Shown here: in pieces, positions 7,941 through 16,402 of the stretch
How positions within the stretch are numbered: position 1 is the first letter of the stretch
Layout: each line of letters begins with the position of its first letter
Assembly: GCF_001265075.1 (NCBI RefSeq)
Contig: NZ_LFKO01000002.1
Coordinates: 660,592 to 724,591 of the forward strand
DNA: 64,000 nucleotides
Direction of reading: 5' to 3'
From: Salinicoccus sp. YB14-2
GTDB lineage: Bacteria; Bacillota; Bacilli; Staphylococcales; Salinicoccaceae
Made by a program: the position numbers and the translations under genes
The notes under the pieces: model-generated
What the model saw: the letters and a program-made list of their open reading frames with translations, nothing else
Told to the model about the DNA's origin: nothing
Database searches by the model: none

Positions 7941-9380
7941 AGTACCGCAGAAAGTATTCTGTATCATTTCCTCTTCCTTCGGCGGCCTTTTGTAATATTC
8001 ATCGTGTTCATCACTGTATGGATCTTTGAATATCTCCACCAGTTTTTCAACTTTCGTCAAATCATCTGTTTTCACTGCATAGAATAAAGCCTCTTCAACC
8101 AGATGATTACGCGGAATGACGGCTGGATTGATGTTTTTCATGAGTGTACTGGCATCTTCAGCCGACTGTTCTTTATTTTCAAGTGCAGTATGCCACTTTT
8201 TCACCCATGCATCAAACGTTTCCTGATCTTCCACTTCAATATCTGAATCATGACCGAGTGACAACGCCCTGAATGTTGATGTATGGTCGAGTGCCTCTTT
8301 TTCCAATATTTCCAGGAATTCAAGGACGAGTTCCACATCACTTTCCTCAGGGGTCGCAATACCAAGCTTATTCACCATATTCGTCAACCAGTAAGTCTGA
8401 TATAAATCTTTATAGTTATTTAATTTTTTCTGGGCGATTTCTATCGCCTGATCCTGATCCTCATCGAGCAGCGGAATGAGTGTTTCAGCGAATTTTGCCA
8501 AATTCCACTGGGCGATGCCGGGCTGGTTCCTGAATTGGTATCTGCCCTGCACGTCGATTGAACTGAATACTGTTGCCGGATCGTAGTGATCGATGAATGC
8601 ACATGGACCATAGTCGATCGTTTCACCGCTGATGGCCATATTATCCGTATTCATAACACCGTGAATGAAACCGATTGACTGCCATTTTGCAATAAGGTAG
8701 CTTTGTGCGTGAATGACCGCTTCTAAAAATAATTCATATTTGTTTTCTTTATCGGCAAAATCCGGGTAATGACGCTCGATGGCGTAATCCGTCAGCTCTT
8801 TGAGCGCTTCTTCACTTTCTATGACTGCATACTGGAAAGTGCCTGCTCTCAAATGACTGCTCGCCACACGTGTCAGTACGGCACTTTTCAATGGCTGTTC
8901 CCGCATGATGCTGTCACCGGTCAAAGTGACGGCAAGACTGCGTGTCGTCGGAACACCGAGCGCGTGCATCGCTTCACTGATGATATATTCCCGGAGCATT
9001 GGCCCAAGCGGTGCACGGCCGTCGCCTGCACGGGAATAATCGGTCCGTCCTGAACCCTTCAGCTGTACATCATATCTTTCCCCGTGATGCATATGCTCAC
9101 CGAGCAGCAGTGCCCGGCCATCACCAAGCATGGTGAACTGCCCGAACTGGTGGCCTGCGTACGCCATCGCAAGCGGCGTCTCACCAATCACTTCATTGCC
9201 TGAAAATACGCCGGCGCCACCCTCTGAATTAAGTGCTTCTTTATCCAGTCCAAGACTGTCGGAAAGACGCTCGTTGAATAGTACAATCTCAGGGTTTGAC
9301 GACTTTTCGGGCAAGGTTTCCGTAAAGAAGTGTGAAGATAAATTTTTGTACGTCGTTTCAAAATTGAAACCAAATGTCAT
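7938..9380 (-). CDS. selO: Protein adenylyltransferase SelO (YdiU/UPF0061 family)
   Basis: A 480-residue pseudokinase-fold protein. SelO proteins transfer AMP from ATP to Ser/Thr/Tyr of target proteins and have been linked to redox homeostasis. Visible hallmarks are the VQLKGSGRTDYSRAGDGRAPLGP block (about 106-128), HGVMNTDNMAI (about 239-249) with its metal-binding Asn/Asp, YGPCAFID, and the conserved C-terminal NTFCGT. Bacterial SelO has cysteine in place of selenocysteine. The length is normal. ATG has GGAGATGAGAGA upstream. It lies 15 bases after ynbB, possibly in one operon. Confidence 0.95.
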   Translation of the reverse strand: MTFGFNFETTYKNLSSHFFTETLPEKSSNPEIVLFNERLSDSLGLDKEALNSEGGAGVFSGNEVIGETPLAMAYAGHQFGQFTMLGDGRALLLGEHMHHGERYDVQLKGSGRTDYSRAGDGRAPLGPMLREYIISEAMHALGVPTTRSLAVTLTGDSIMREQPLKSAVLTRVASSHLRAGTFQYAVIESEEALKELTDYAIERHYPDFADKENKYELFLEAVIHAQSYLIAKWQSIGFIHGVMNTDNMAISGETIDYGPCAFIDHYDPATVFSSIDVQGRYQFRNQPGIAQWNLAKFAETLIPLLDEDQDQAIEIAQKKLNNYKDLYQTYWLTNMVNKLGIATPEESDVELVLEFLEILEKEALDHTSTFRALSLGHDSDIEVEDQETFDAWVKKWHTALENKEQSAEDASTLMKNINPAVIPRNHLVEEALFYAVKTDDLTKVEKLVEIFKDPYSDEHDEYYKRPPKEEEMIQNTFCGT

Positions 9381-9395
9381 TCTCTCATCTCCAAT

Positions 9396-10625
9396 TTAAG
9401 TAAGTTCTTTCAAGGCCATGTGCAGCGCGTAGATGACGTGTTCCATGACAAGTCCGCCCTGGACGAATACTGTGTATGGCGGCCTGATCGGCCCGTCCGC
9501 ACTCAGCTCGAGTGATGCCCCCTGGACAAAAGTGCCCGCTGCCATGATGACCGGATTCTGATACCCCGGAATGAGATCCGGAATCGGCATGAATTTCGCA
9601 TTCACCGGACTCGCTTTCTGTATCATCTGAGTGAATTTGATCATTTCCTCTTCACTGTTGAAGCTGACTGTCTGAATGAGATCCGTCCGCTTATCCGACG
9701 GCGCAGGATCTGTCGTCATACCGATTTTTCTCAAGACGTGACTGGTCAGAACAGCGCCGTTCAAACTTTCAACCACAGTGTGCGGCGCCATATAGAACCC
9801 CTGGAACATATCTGAGAGGGCATTTAAGCTCGCACCCATCTCCTTGCCGATGCCCGGCACGGTCAGACGGTAGCTGACACGTTCAACGAGGTCTGCCCGC
9901 CCTGCGATATAGCCGCCCATTTTGGCAAGCCCGCCGCCCGGGTTCTTAATGAGACTGCCTGCGATAATATCCGCACCCGCTTCAAGCGGTTCTCTGTCCT
10001 CTACAAATTCACCGTAACAGTTGTCGACGAAAATGATGATTTCAGGATGCTTCTCCTTGATAGTACTGCAGATATTTTCTATCTCGTCGATTGTCATCGA
10101 CGCTCTCAGTGAATACCCGCGTGACCTTTGAATGCCGATGACTTTTGTCTTATCTGTCACTGCATTTAAAATCGCATCCGTATCAAAAGTGTCATCTTTC
10201 AAATCCACTTCATTGTAGTAAACACCTTCGTCGTACAGGCTGCCGATATCCGCTTCACTGCTGCCGATCACTTTTTCCAGCGTGTCGTACGGCGTTCCAG
10301 TAATATATAACAGTTCATCGCCCTTTTTTAATAAAGACAACAGCACCAGGCTGATGGCATGTGTGCCTGAGATGATCTGGCTTCTGACAAGTGCATCCCC
10401 GGCTCTGAACACGTCTCTGTATATATCTTCAAGCTTGTCCCGCCCGATATCGTTATAGCCGTATCCCGTCGTTCCGGAGAAATCGGTATCCGTCACTTCA
10501 TTGTCGAGAAATGCCGCCATCACTTTTGAAAAGTTTTTATAGCCGAGCTTTTTATTTTCCTTGATGATTGGTTCTATTTCTTCCATTGATGCTTCAATCA
10601 TATTTTGTACTGCTGATGTCGTCAC
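9396..10625 (-). CDS. ynbB: YnbB-type PLP protein (methionine gamma-lyase / aluminium-resistance family)
   Basis: A 409-residue fold-type-I pyridoxal-phosphate protein. The probable Schiff-base lysine is in AGSLIKNPGGGLAK (about 225-238), and FVDNCYGEFVE provides the cofactor-contacting Asp. The family is annotated as aluminium-resistance or methionine gamma-lyase-like proteins; the physiological reaction is not established. It starts at GTG with AAAGGAT upstream and overlaps the 3' end of hflX by 32 bases, indicating coupling. In staphylococci the hflX-ynbB pair is followed by glnR-glnA; here selO follows instead. Confidence 0.88.
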   Translation of the reverse strand: MTTSAVQNMIEASMEEIEPIIKENKKLGYKNFSKVMAAFLDNEVTDTDFSGTTGYGYNDIGRDKLEDIYRDVFRAGDALVRSQIISGTHAISLVLLSLLKKGDELLYITGTPYDTLEKVIGSSEADIGSLYDEGVYYNEVDLKDDTFDTDAILNAVTDKTKVIGIQRSRGYSLRASMTIDEIENICSTIKEKHPEIIIFVDNCYGEFVEDREPLEAGADIIAGSLIKNPGGGLAKMGGYIAGRADLVERVSYRLTVPGIGKEMGASLNALSDMFQGFYMAPHTVVESLNGAVLTSHVLRKIGMTTDPAPSDKRTDLIQTVSFNSEEEMIKFTQMIQKASPVNAKFMPIPDLIPGYQNPVIMAAGTFVQGASLELSADGPIRPPYTVFVQGGLVMEHVIYALHMALKELT

Positions 10626-11844
10626 TGCCTACAATCCTTTCAATCCATCCACCTTCCGGTGAATATCCTTCTACTTTTAATGTGCCGGTCTGTTCATCCA
10701 TTTCACTATTTTCGATAATTGTTGCGCTTTTAAGCGAGTAGTACAAATGCATGCTTTCAGCCGGTAATTCAACTTTGTAATCTTCAAATTCTTTTTTCAT
10801 AAAATCTTCAAGGTGACCGTTCATTTCTTCCTGGGGCGTATGTTTTGAGACATACACACTATGTTCAGAAGGAACAAGATTCAAATCATCATTGAGGTCC
10901 GTCTTGTTGAAGAAGATGACCTGCGGAATATCTGTCATATCGAGTGCTTCCATCAGACTTTTGACCGTATCATAATGTGCGGTGATATTGTCCGCATCAT
11001 TATCGATGACATGAATGATGAAATCACTGTCACTCGCTTCTTCAAGAGTGGATTTGAAACTTTCAACGAGCGTTGTCGGCAGGTTTTGAATGAATCCGAC
11101 AGTATCCGTCAGGACACAATTGAAACCGCTCGGCAATTCCAGTTTCCTTGTCTTGGGATCGAGCGTTGCAAACAGTTTATCCTGCTCGAGAGTGTCACTT
11201 TCCGCCATGACATTGAACAAAGTGGATTTACCCGCGTTCGTATAGCCGATCAGCGATACTTTGACGACCTGATTCTTTCTCCGCTGTTCGCGGTATCGTT
11301 CACGGTGGTTGATGATCGTCTTCAGCTGGTTTTTTATTTCTTTAATTCTTGTATTGATATGACGTCTGTCCGTTTCGAGTTTCGTTTCACCCGGACCCCT
11401 CGTACCGATACCTGCACCGAGTCTCGACAGGTTGATGCCCTGCCCTTTCAGCCTAGGCACCAGATATTCGAGCTGCGCAAGTTCAACCTGCAGCTGGCCT
11501 GCCCTGCTCTGTGCCCTTAAACTGAATATATCTAAAATGACCTGGGTCCGGTCAATCACCTTGGTGTCCAGAACTAATTCTATCTTTCTGTTTTGACTGG
11601 CAGTGATTTCATTGTTGATGATGCAATAATCAATCTCTTCATCATAGCTTTCGGCAACGGACTCTAAAAAGCCCATGCCGACATAGCTTTTCGGATCCAT
11701 CGAGTTTCTGTTCTGTATATGCGACCCGATAATTTCAATGCCGCTCGTCACCGCAAGGCTTTTCAGCTCTTCTATTTCTGAATCGATATCTTTCACATCG
11801 AATGTATTTACAGCGATGATGATGCCCTTAAAATTCTCCGCCAT
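10594..11844 (-). CDS. hflX: Ribosome-associated GTPase HflX
   Basis: A 416-residue Obg-family GTPase that splits stalled or hibernating 70S ribosomes. It has the N-terminal HflX domain with the KSYVGMGFLE-type motif, the linker with LSRLGAGIGTRGPGE and TDRRHI, and the G domain: GYTNAGKST (about 199-207), DTVGF and NKTD. A short C-terminal domain follows. ATG at 11844. It overlaps ynbB at its 3' end. The plus-strand GPx-like gene is divergent upstream. Confidence 0.96.
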   Translation of the reverse strand: MAENFKGIIIAVNTFDVKDIDSEIEELKSLAVTSGIEIIGSHIQNRNSMDPKSYVGMGFLESVAESYDEEIDYCIINNEITASQNRKIELVLDTKVIDRTQVILDIFSLRAQSRAGQLQVELAQLEYLVPRLKGQGINLSRLGAGIGTRGPGETKLETDRRHINTRIKEIKNQLKTIINHRERYREQRRKNQVVKVSLIGYTNAGKSTLFNVMAESDTLEQDKLFATLDPKTRKLELPSGFNCVLTDTVGFIQNLPTTLVESFKSTLEEASDSDFIIHVIDNDADNITAHYDTVKSLMEALDMTDIPQVIFFNKTDLNDDLNLVPSEHSVYVSKHTPQEEMNGHLEDFMKKEFEDYKVELPAESMHLYYSLKSATIIENSEMDEQTGTLKVEGYSPEGGWIERIVGSDDISSTKYD

Positions 11845-11965
11845 AAAGTCAAAACACCTCCATCGGAATAATATTTTTCATGAATAAATGTTTAAAATCA
11901 TAAAAAGTTGTGTACATAACATATATATATAGTATATTTTTGTTAACCAGAAAGGGGCCCTTCAA

Positions 11966-12463
11966 GTGAAAACTCATTTCTACGACTTGAAGTTCAACGA
12001 CGCACAAGGCGAGGAACAGTCGATGGCGTCTTATAAAGGCAAAGTCATTCTAATTATCAATACTCCGGTTGAGACTGATAACAGCGAGCAGTTGACCCAA
12101 GCGGATCAAATATATGAGAAATATAAAGATCAGGGACTCGCAGTCCTCGGTTTTCCTTCCGATGATTTCAACAAAAAACTGCCGATTCAAAACCCGCTTG
12201 CCAACAATGATAATAACAATGATAAAAAAGTGCCCTATACTCCTACATTCCCTTTAATGGAAGAAGTACACGTAAGGGGTCATGATATCCATCCGGTCTT
12301 TCAATATTTAACAGAGGGCAAATCCGCCCTGTTCATCAATAAAGTGAAATGGAACTACACTAAATTCATCGTTTCCCGCGAGGGCAGAGTCGTTTCGAGG
12401 TACGCACCCCAGAAGTCCGTCCTGCAGTTGGAAAATGAAATTCAGGATCTCCTGATCGGCTAA
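11966..12463 (+). CDS. Glutathione-peroxidase-like protein lacking the catalytic cysteine
   Basis: A 165-residue thioredoxin-fold protein aligning end to end with staphylococcal BsaA/GPx in recognisable blocks: YKGKVILIINT, YEKYKDQGLAVLGFP, TFPL, VKWNYTKFIV, RYAPQKS. The peroxidatic Cys of the NTASxCG motif is Thr37 and the Gln of GFPCNQF is Asp67. Trp129 and Asn130 of the tetrad remain. The protein contains no cysteine at all, and the usual GGQEPG loop is replaced by an Asn/Asp-rich stretch (about 76-88). Thiol peroxidase activity is therefore unlikely. Reading frame and flanking genes (hflX, hfq, miaA) are intact and match the bsaA locus of staphylococci. Either a pseudoenzyme with a new role or an early stage of loss; codon structure appears maintained. 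Confidence 0.8.
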   Translation: MKTHFYDLKFNDAQGEEQSMASYKGKVILIINTPVETDNSEQLTQADQIYEKYKDQGLAVLGFPSDDFNKKLPIQNPLANNDNNNDKKVPYTPTFPLMEEVHVRGHDIHPVFQYLTEGKSALFINKVKWNYTKFIVSREGRVVSRYAPQKSVLQLENEIQDLLIG

Positions 12464-12498
12464 AATAAAACCCACCCGGCAGTGGGATGGGTTTTATT
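12464..12498. terminator. Bidirectional terminator between the GPx-like gene and hfq
   Basis: AATAAAACCCA (12464-12474) pairs with TGGGTTTTATT (12488-12498), with CCC/GGG inside. It overlaps the hfq stop codon and serves both converging genes. Confidence 0.85.
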
Positions 12499-12691
12499 GT
12501 TTCACAAATGTGCTGATTGCATGTTTGTAGATCAGGTGGGTCTTGCCGCCGGATTCAACTTTGACGACATACTTGTCAAAATCTTTCACTTTGCCTTTCA
12601 TCTGATAACCATTTTGCAAAATTACCGTCACTTCCAAATCCTCACTCTTAATTCCATTCAAAAATTCATCTTGCAGATTTAAGTTGCTCAT
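12494..12691 (-). CDS. hfq: RNA chaperone Hfq
   Basis: A 65-residue Sm-like protein that forms hexamers and binds small RNAs and A-rich RNA. Sm1 and Sm2 motifs are visible, the latter as YKHAISTF near the C terminus. The C-terminal extension is very short, as in other Gram-positive Hfq. ATG is preceded by AAAAGGGGAAG. It follows miaA after 16 bases, the classic miaA-hfq order. Confidence 0.97.
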   Translation of the reverse strand: MSNLNLQDEFLNGIKSEDLEVTVILQNGYQMKGKVKDFDKYVVKVESGGKTHLIYKHAISTFVKQ

Positions 12692-12707
12692 TTTGCACTT
12701 CCCCTTT

Positions 12708-13640
12708 TTATTTATTCAGAAATTCTGATATATCTTTAAAGATTTGTTCTGTACTCTCTTCTTCATCCAGATCATACCATTCAACATCCAATTGATTCCT
12801 GAAAAATGTCAGCTGTCTTTTCGCAAACTGTCTCGTATTCTGCTGAATTTTTTCTTTCACTTCATTTAATGAACATTCACCTTCGAAGTAAGGTATGAAT
12901 TCCTTAAAACCTATGGCACTTTTTGCGGTCGTCGACAAGCTGTGTTCCTTATATAATTTCTCAGCTTCCTTCTCTATACCCGCCTCAAACATCTCTTCGA
13001 CTCTTTGATTGATTCTATCGTATAATACAGAGCGTTCACGCTCTAATCCTACTATAAATGTATCATATTTGGGCACCTGTTGATAGTTTGAGTCCTTGCC
13101 GGTCACCCGGTTGCTGATTCTTTCGGACAGTTCAAACTTAATGAGCTGCCTTAAAATTCTCTGACGGTTATTCGGATGGACGTCTGCTGCAAGCTCTTCC
13201 GATATTTCTTTCAGCCTGCCGTACAAGATTGTCGTGCTCAGCTTATCGAACTTTTCCATCAAATCCCGCTTTTCCTGGTCATCTTCATCATGAAAATCAT
13301 AGTCATAGATCAATGCACGGATATAGTGGCCTGTACCCCCGACAATAAAAGGAATCCTATCATCTTCATGATAAGTGTCTATCAGATTATCCACTTCATG
13401 CTTGAAGTCATGTACAGAAAAACTTTCACCCGTCTTTTTGATATCTATCATATGATGGATGATGCCTCTTGTTTCTTCGGGCTTTATTTTCCCTGTCAGA
13501 ATATCCATGTCCTGATAGACCTGCATGGAATCGCCGCTGATGACGTCCAGATCAAATTTTTCAGCTATGTCAATTGATAAAGATGTTTTCCCGACTGCCG
13601 TCGGGCCGATCAATACGATTAATTTTTCATTAGTCGACAC
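12708..13640 (-). CDS. miaA: tRNA dimethylallyltransferase MiaA
   Basis: A 310-residue enzyme that transfers a dimethylallyl group to N6 of A37 in tRNAs reading UNN codons. The P-loop GPTAVGKTS (12-20), the ISGDSMQVYQ motif that binds the acceptor base, GGTGHYIRAL and RxLIKFELS-like segments are present. It starts at GTG with GGGTGAT upstream and overlaps the hydrolase gene by 11 bases. MiaB, encoded at 20013-21551, methylthiolates the MiaA product. Confidence 0.97.
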   Translation of the reverse strand: MSTNEKLIVLIGPTAVGKTSLSIDIAEKFDLDVISGDSMQVYQDMDILTGKIKPEETRGIIHHMIDIKKTGESFSVHDFKHEVDNLIDTYHEDDRIPFIVGGTGHYIRALIYDYDFHDEDDQEKRDLMEKFDKLSTTILYGRLKEISEELAADVHPNNRQRILRQLIKFELSERISNRVTGKDSNYQQVPKYDTFIVGLERERSVLYDRINQRVEEMFEAGIEKEAEKLYKEHSLSTTAKSAIGFKEFIPYFEGECSLNEVKEKIQQNTRQFAKRQLTFFRNQLDVEWYDLDEEESTEQIFKDISEFLNK

Positions 13641-14505
13641 GTAACATCACCCACTCCAAAAGTTTTTGATACACCTGTTCCCTGTTCTTTTCATTCAGCA
13701 CTTCATGACGGCTTTTCTCATAGAGCTGGACCGTGACGGAATCCGTATAGCGGATCAGGTTCTTTGCGAGTTCCCTGATATCTTTTCCGAAATCAGAAAA
13801 CGGGTCCTGCTTGCCGCTGATCAGCAATATCGGTATATCCGACTGATATTTGCCGAGTATATGATTGCTGTTTGTCAGCCTGATATTTTTGACGATTTCA
13901 GCCAGAGCATTGAATGACATGTTCTGCCCGCAGTATTCATCTTCATTATATCTTTGAACCACTTCCATGTCACTGCACAGCCAGCGGTTTTCAAGTGTCT
14001 CGGAAAAATGTTTATCGTAGCCTAAAAAGGCAAGATCAGTCAGCAGAGCGCCCTTCATCTGAGGTCTTATGCGTTTAGTCAGATTCATCAGTTGTGACAG
14101 CGGGCCGTCCATAATGCCGTCTTTATTGCCCGTCCCGACGATGATGCCTGCATCATATTCATGAGTCGCAAGCAATCTTCTGGCTACAATCGACCCCATC
14201 GAATGACCGAGTATGAAAGTTTTCAATTTTCCGGGAAGCAGTGATTTGACGGCCAGAGCATCGCTCAGCAGATCATTGAATCTTTCAAAGTGACCCGGGT
14301 TTTCCGCATCTTTTCCGTGGCCTCTGTGATTGTGGATCACAACGTGTATATCATTCGCCATCAGCCATGTACAGAATTCATTGTACCGTTCGAGATGCTC
14401 TGCCATGCCGTGAAGAATCTGGATCGCAGCAACGGGCTGCGCCGGTCGGAATACTTTGGCTTCTATTTCATAATTCCCATTATATACCTTTTCATAGGAA
14501 ATCAC
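13630..14505 (-). CDS. Alpha/beta hydrolase (monoacylglycerol-lipase / serine aminopeptidase S33-like)
   Basis: A 291-residue alpha/beta hydrolase. Oxyanion-loop segment ILHGMAEHLERY (about 29-40), nucleophile elbow GHSMGS with Ser about residue 101, acid Asp in SGKQDPFS, and His in SRHEVLNE near the C terminus complete a catalytic triad. The HGMAEH pattern is typical of lysophospholipase or monoacylglycerol-lipase-like members; the substrate cannot be read from sequence. It sits between mutL (10-base gap) and miaA (overlap), as in staphylococci. Confidence 0.88.
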   Translation of the reverse strand: MISYEKVYNGNYEIEAKVFRPAQPVAAIQILHGMAEHLERYNEFCTWLMANDIHVVIHNHRGHGKDAENPGHFERFNDLLSDALAVKSLLPGKLKTFILGHSMGSIVARRLLATHEYDAGIIVGTGNKDGIMDGPLSQLMNLTKRIRPQMKGALLTDLAFLGYDKHFSETLENRWLCSDMEVVQRYNEDEYCGQNMSFNALAEIVKNIRLTNSNHILGKYQSDIPILLISGKQDPFSDFGKDIRELAKNLIRYTDSVTVQLYEKSRHEVLNEKNREQVYQKLLEWVMLRVD

Positions 14506-14515
14506 GTTATCCCCC

Positions 14516-16402
14516 CTATTTCATTATTCTGTTGAACATCTTTTCTATCTCATATGTTGTCATGTGTATGATTACGGGACGGCCGTGCGGACATGTATAT
14601 GGGCTGTCGCATTCATTCAATTCTTTAAGAAGCACTTCCATCTGGATTTTATCCAGATAGTGATTTGCTTTGATAGACTGTTTACAGCTCATCATGATGG
14701 ACATTTCTTCACGGTAGTCGTTGACACTGAAGTCATCGGAATGGCTGATGAAATCGATTAATGATGCAATGTCCTCTTCCGGTTGATCCGCTTTGATCCA
14801 GTCCGGATAGCGGGATATGGAATAGTTTTTTATGCCAGTTTTTTCAATCTCAAAGCCAAGTGATTTCAGATCATTCATTTTTTCATCAATTGTGATGACA
14901 TCATCCAGCGGGAATTCGAAAGTGTATGGAATCAGAAGCGGCACGCCGTCACCGTCATTTTGAATATTTTCATAGTAATACTCATATTTGATTCTTTCCT
15001 GGGCGGCATGCTGATCCATCATGTACATACCCGTATCATTCTGCATTAAAATATATGTGCCATGCAGCTGGCCGATAATTTCCAAGTAAGGCAGTTTTTC
15101 TTTTTTCAAAGGCGGTGCGTCTTGAACAGTCGTTGCCTTATGTTGTGGGGACGGTTTTTTATTTTCACCTGCTGGCTGATCTCTTTTCTCATAAACAGGC
15201 GTGTCCTCCGTCTTGATAAAGTCATTGCCGGTGTTAATTGAGGGGTGTTGATCTGTATTTTCGGTCACGGCCTCACTGATATTTTCCCTTTGGCGGAAAT
15301 CTGTCGTTTCGATTGTTTCTTCACTTCGGCCCGGATTATTCATAAAATCGAATTGGGACTGTTCGATTTTCTCTTTAGTCTCCTTCTCCGTCTTCTTTTC
15401 AACGTCGGGTATCAATGTTTCCGAACGCAGCGCTTTTCTCACTGTCTCTTCAATGAGCTGATTCAGTTCCGTCTCTTTAGAAAATCTCACTTCTGTTTTT
15501 GCCGGGTGGACGTTGACATCGACGATTTTGGGGTCCATATCTATGTTTATGACTGCGATTGGATATTTATCTTTCGGCTGTAATGTATGATAACCCTTGA
15601 TGACACTTTGTGAGAGCCTGAAGTTTTTGATGAATCTCTGGTTGACCGACAGATTGATATAATTCCGGTGGCTTCTCGTCACTTCGGGCCGGATCAGAAA
15701 ACCGTTCACGTGAAAGTCCGGTGTAGACGCTTCAATCGGTACGGCAAGGCGCGCTATATTAATACCATAAATATCTGCGATAACTGCCTGCTGGTCGCCT
15801 TTACCGCTTGTGCGGAGCTTTTCTTTGCCGTCAATCATCAATCGGAAGCTGACTCCCGGATAATTCAACGCCATGCGCTGGATGATGCCGATGACCTTAC
15901 CCGCTTCTGTCCTGAGTGAACGCACATATTTTAATCTGGCAGGTGTGTTGAAGAACAGTTCCCTGATGGTGATATCCGTACCTGCTCTTGCCTTGCCGGG
16001 TGTGTAGCTCGTCTCTGTACCGCCATCATACTGTAATTTTACCGGCTCTGAATTTTTATTCAGCGTTTCAAGTGTCACTTTGGACACTGCACCGATACTC
16101 GCAAGCGCCTCTCCCCTGAAGCCGAGTGAACGGATCTGGAAGAGGTCGTAATCATCATCGATTTTACTCGTTGCATGACGTTCGAAAAGAAGCTTTGCAT
16201 CATCCGCTTCAATGCCGTCGCCGTTATCGATGATTCTGATTTCCTTCATGCCCGACTCTTCGATATTCACCTGTATTTCAGTGGCATTGGCATCTAGCGA
16301 ATTCTCAATCAGTTCTTTTACGACTGAACTCGGCCGTTCAACCACTTCACCAGCGGCTATCTTATTTTGTATTTTGGGGTCTAGAATTTTGATTTTACTC
16401 AT
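14516..16402 (-). CDS. mutL: DNA mismatch repair protein MutL
   Basis: A 628-residue mismatch-repair ATPase/nicking endonuclease. The N-terminal GHKL ATPase has ENSLDAN, DNGDGI and GFRGEAL. An acidic/charged linker spans roughly 330-430. The C-terminal domain carries the endonuclease metal motif DQHAAQERIKYE and CPHGRP, so it is a nicking-type MutL. I chose ATG at 16402 because AAAGGTGATC is 8 bases upstream; an in-frame GTG at 16411 lies inside the Shine-Dalgarno sequence. It overlaps the mutS 3' end by 8 bases. Confidence 0.97.
   Translation of the reverse strand: MSKIKILDPKIQNKIAAGEVVERPSSVVKELIENSLDANATEIQVNIEESGMKEIRIIDNGDGIEADDAKLLFERHATSKIDDDYDLFQIRSLGFRGEALASIGAVSKVTLETLNKNSEPVKLQYDGGTETSYTPGKARAGTDITIRELFFNTPARLKYVRSLRTEAGKVIGIIQRMALNYPGVSFRLMIDGKEKLRTSGKGDQQAVIADIYGINIARLAVPIEASTPDFHVNGFLIRPEVTRSHRNYINLSVNQRFIKNFRLSQSVIKGYHTLQPKDKYPIAVINIDMDPKIVDVNVHPAKTEVRFSKETELNQLIEETVRKALRSETLIPDVEKKTEKETKEKIEQSQFDFMNNPGRSEETIETTDFRQRENISEAVTENTDQHPSINTGNDFIKTEDTPVYEKRDQPAGENKKPSPQHKATTVQDAPPLKKEKLPYLEIIGQLHGTYILMQNDTGMYMMDQHAAQERIKYEYYYENIQNDGDGVPLLIPYTFEFPLDDVITIDEKMNDLKSLGFEIEKTGIKNYSISRYPDWIKADQPEEDIASLIDFISHSDDFSVNDYREEMSIMMSCKQSIKANHYLDKIQMEVLLKELNECDSPYTCPHGRPVIIHMTTYEIEKMFNRIMK

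Noticed and set aside
11966-12463. Frameshift or sequencing error explaining the missing GPx cysteine
   Set aside because: Similarity blocks continue in one frame on both sides of the substituted sites, so the changes are substitutions.
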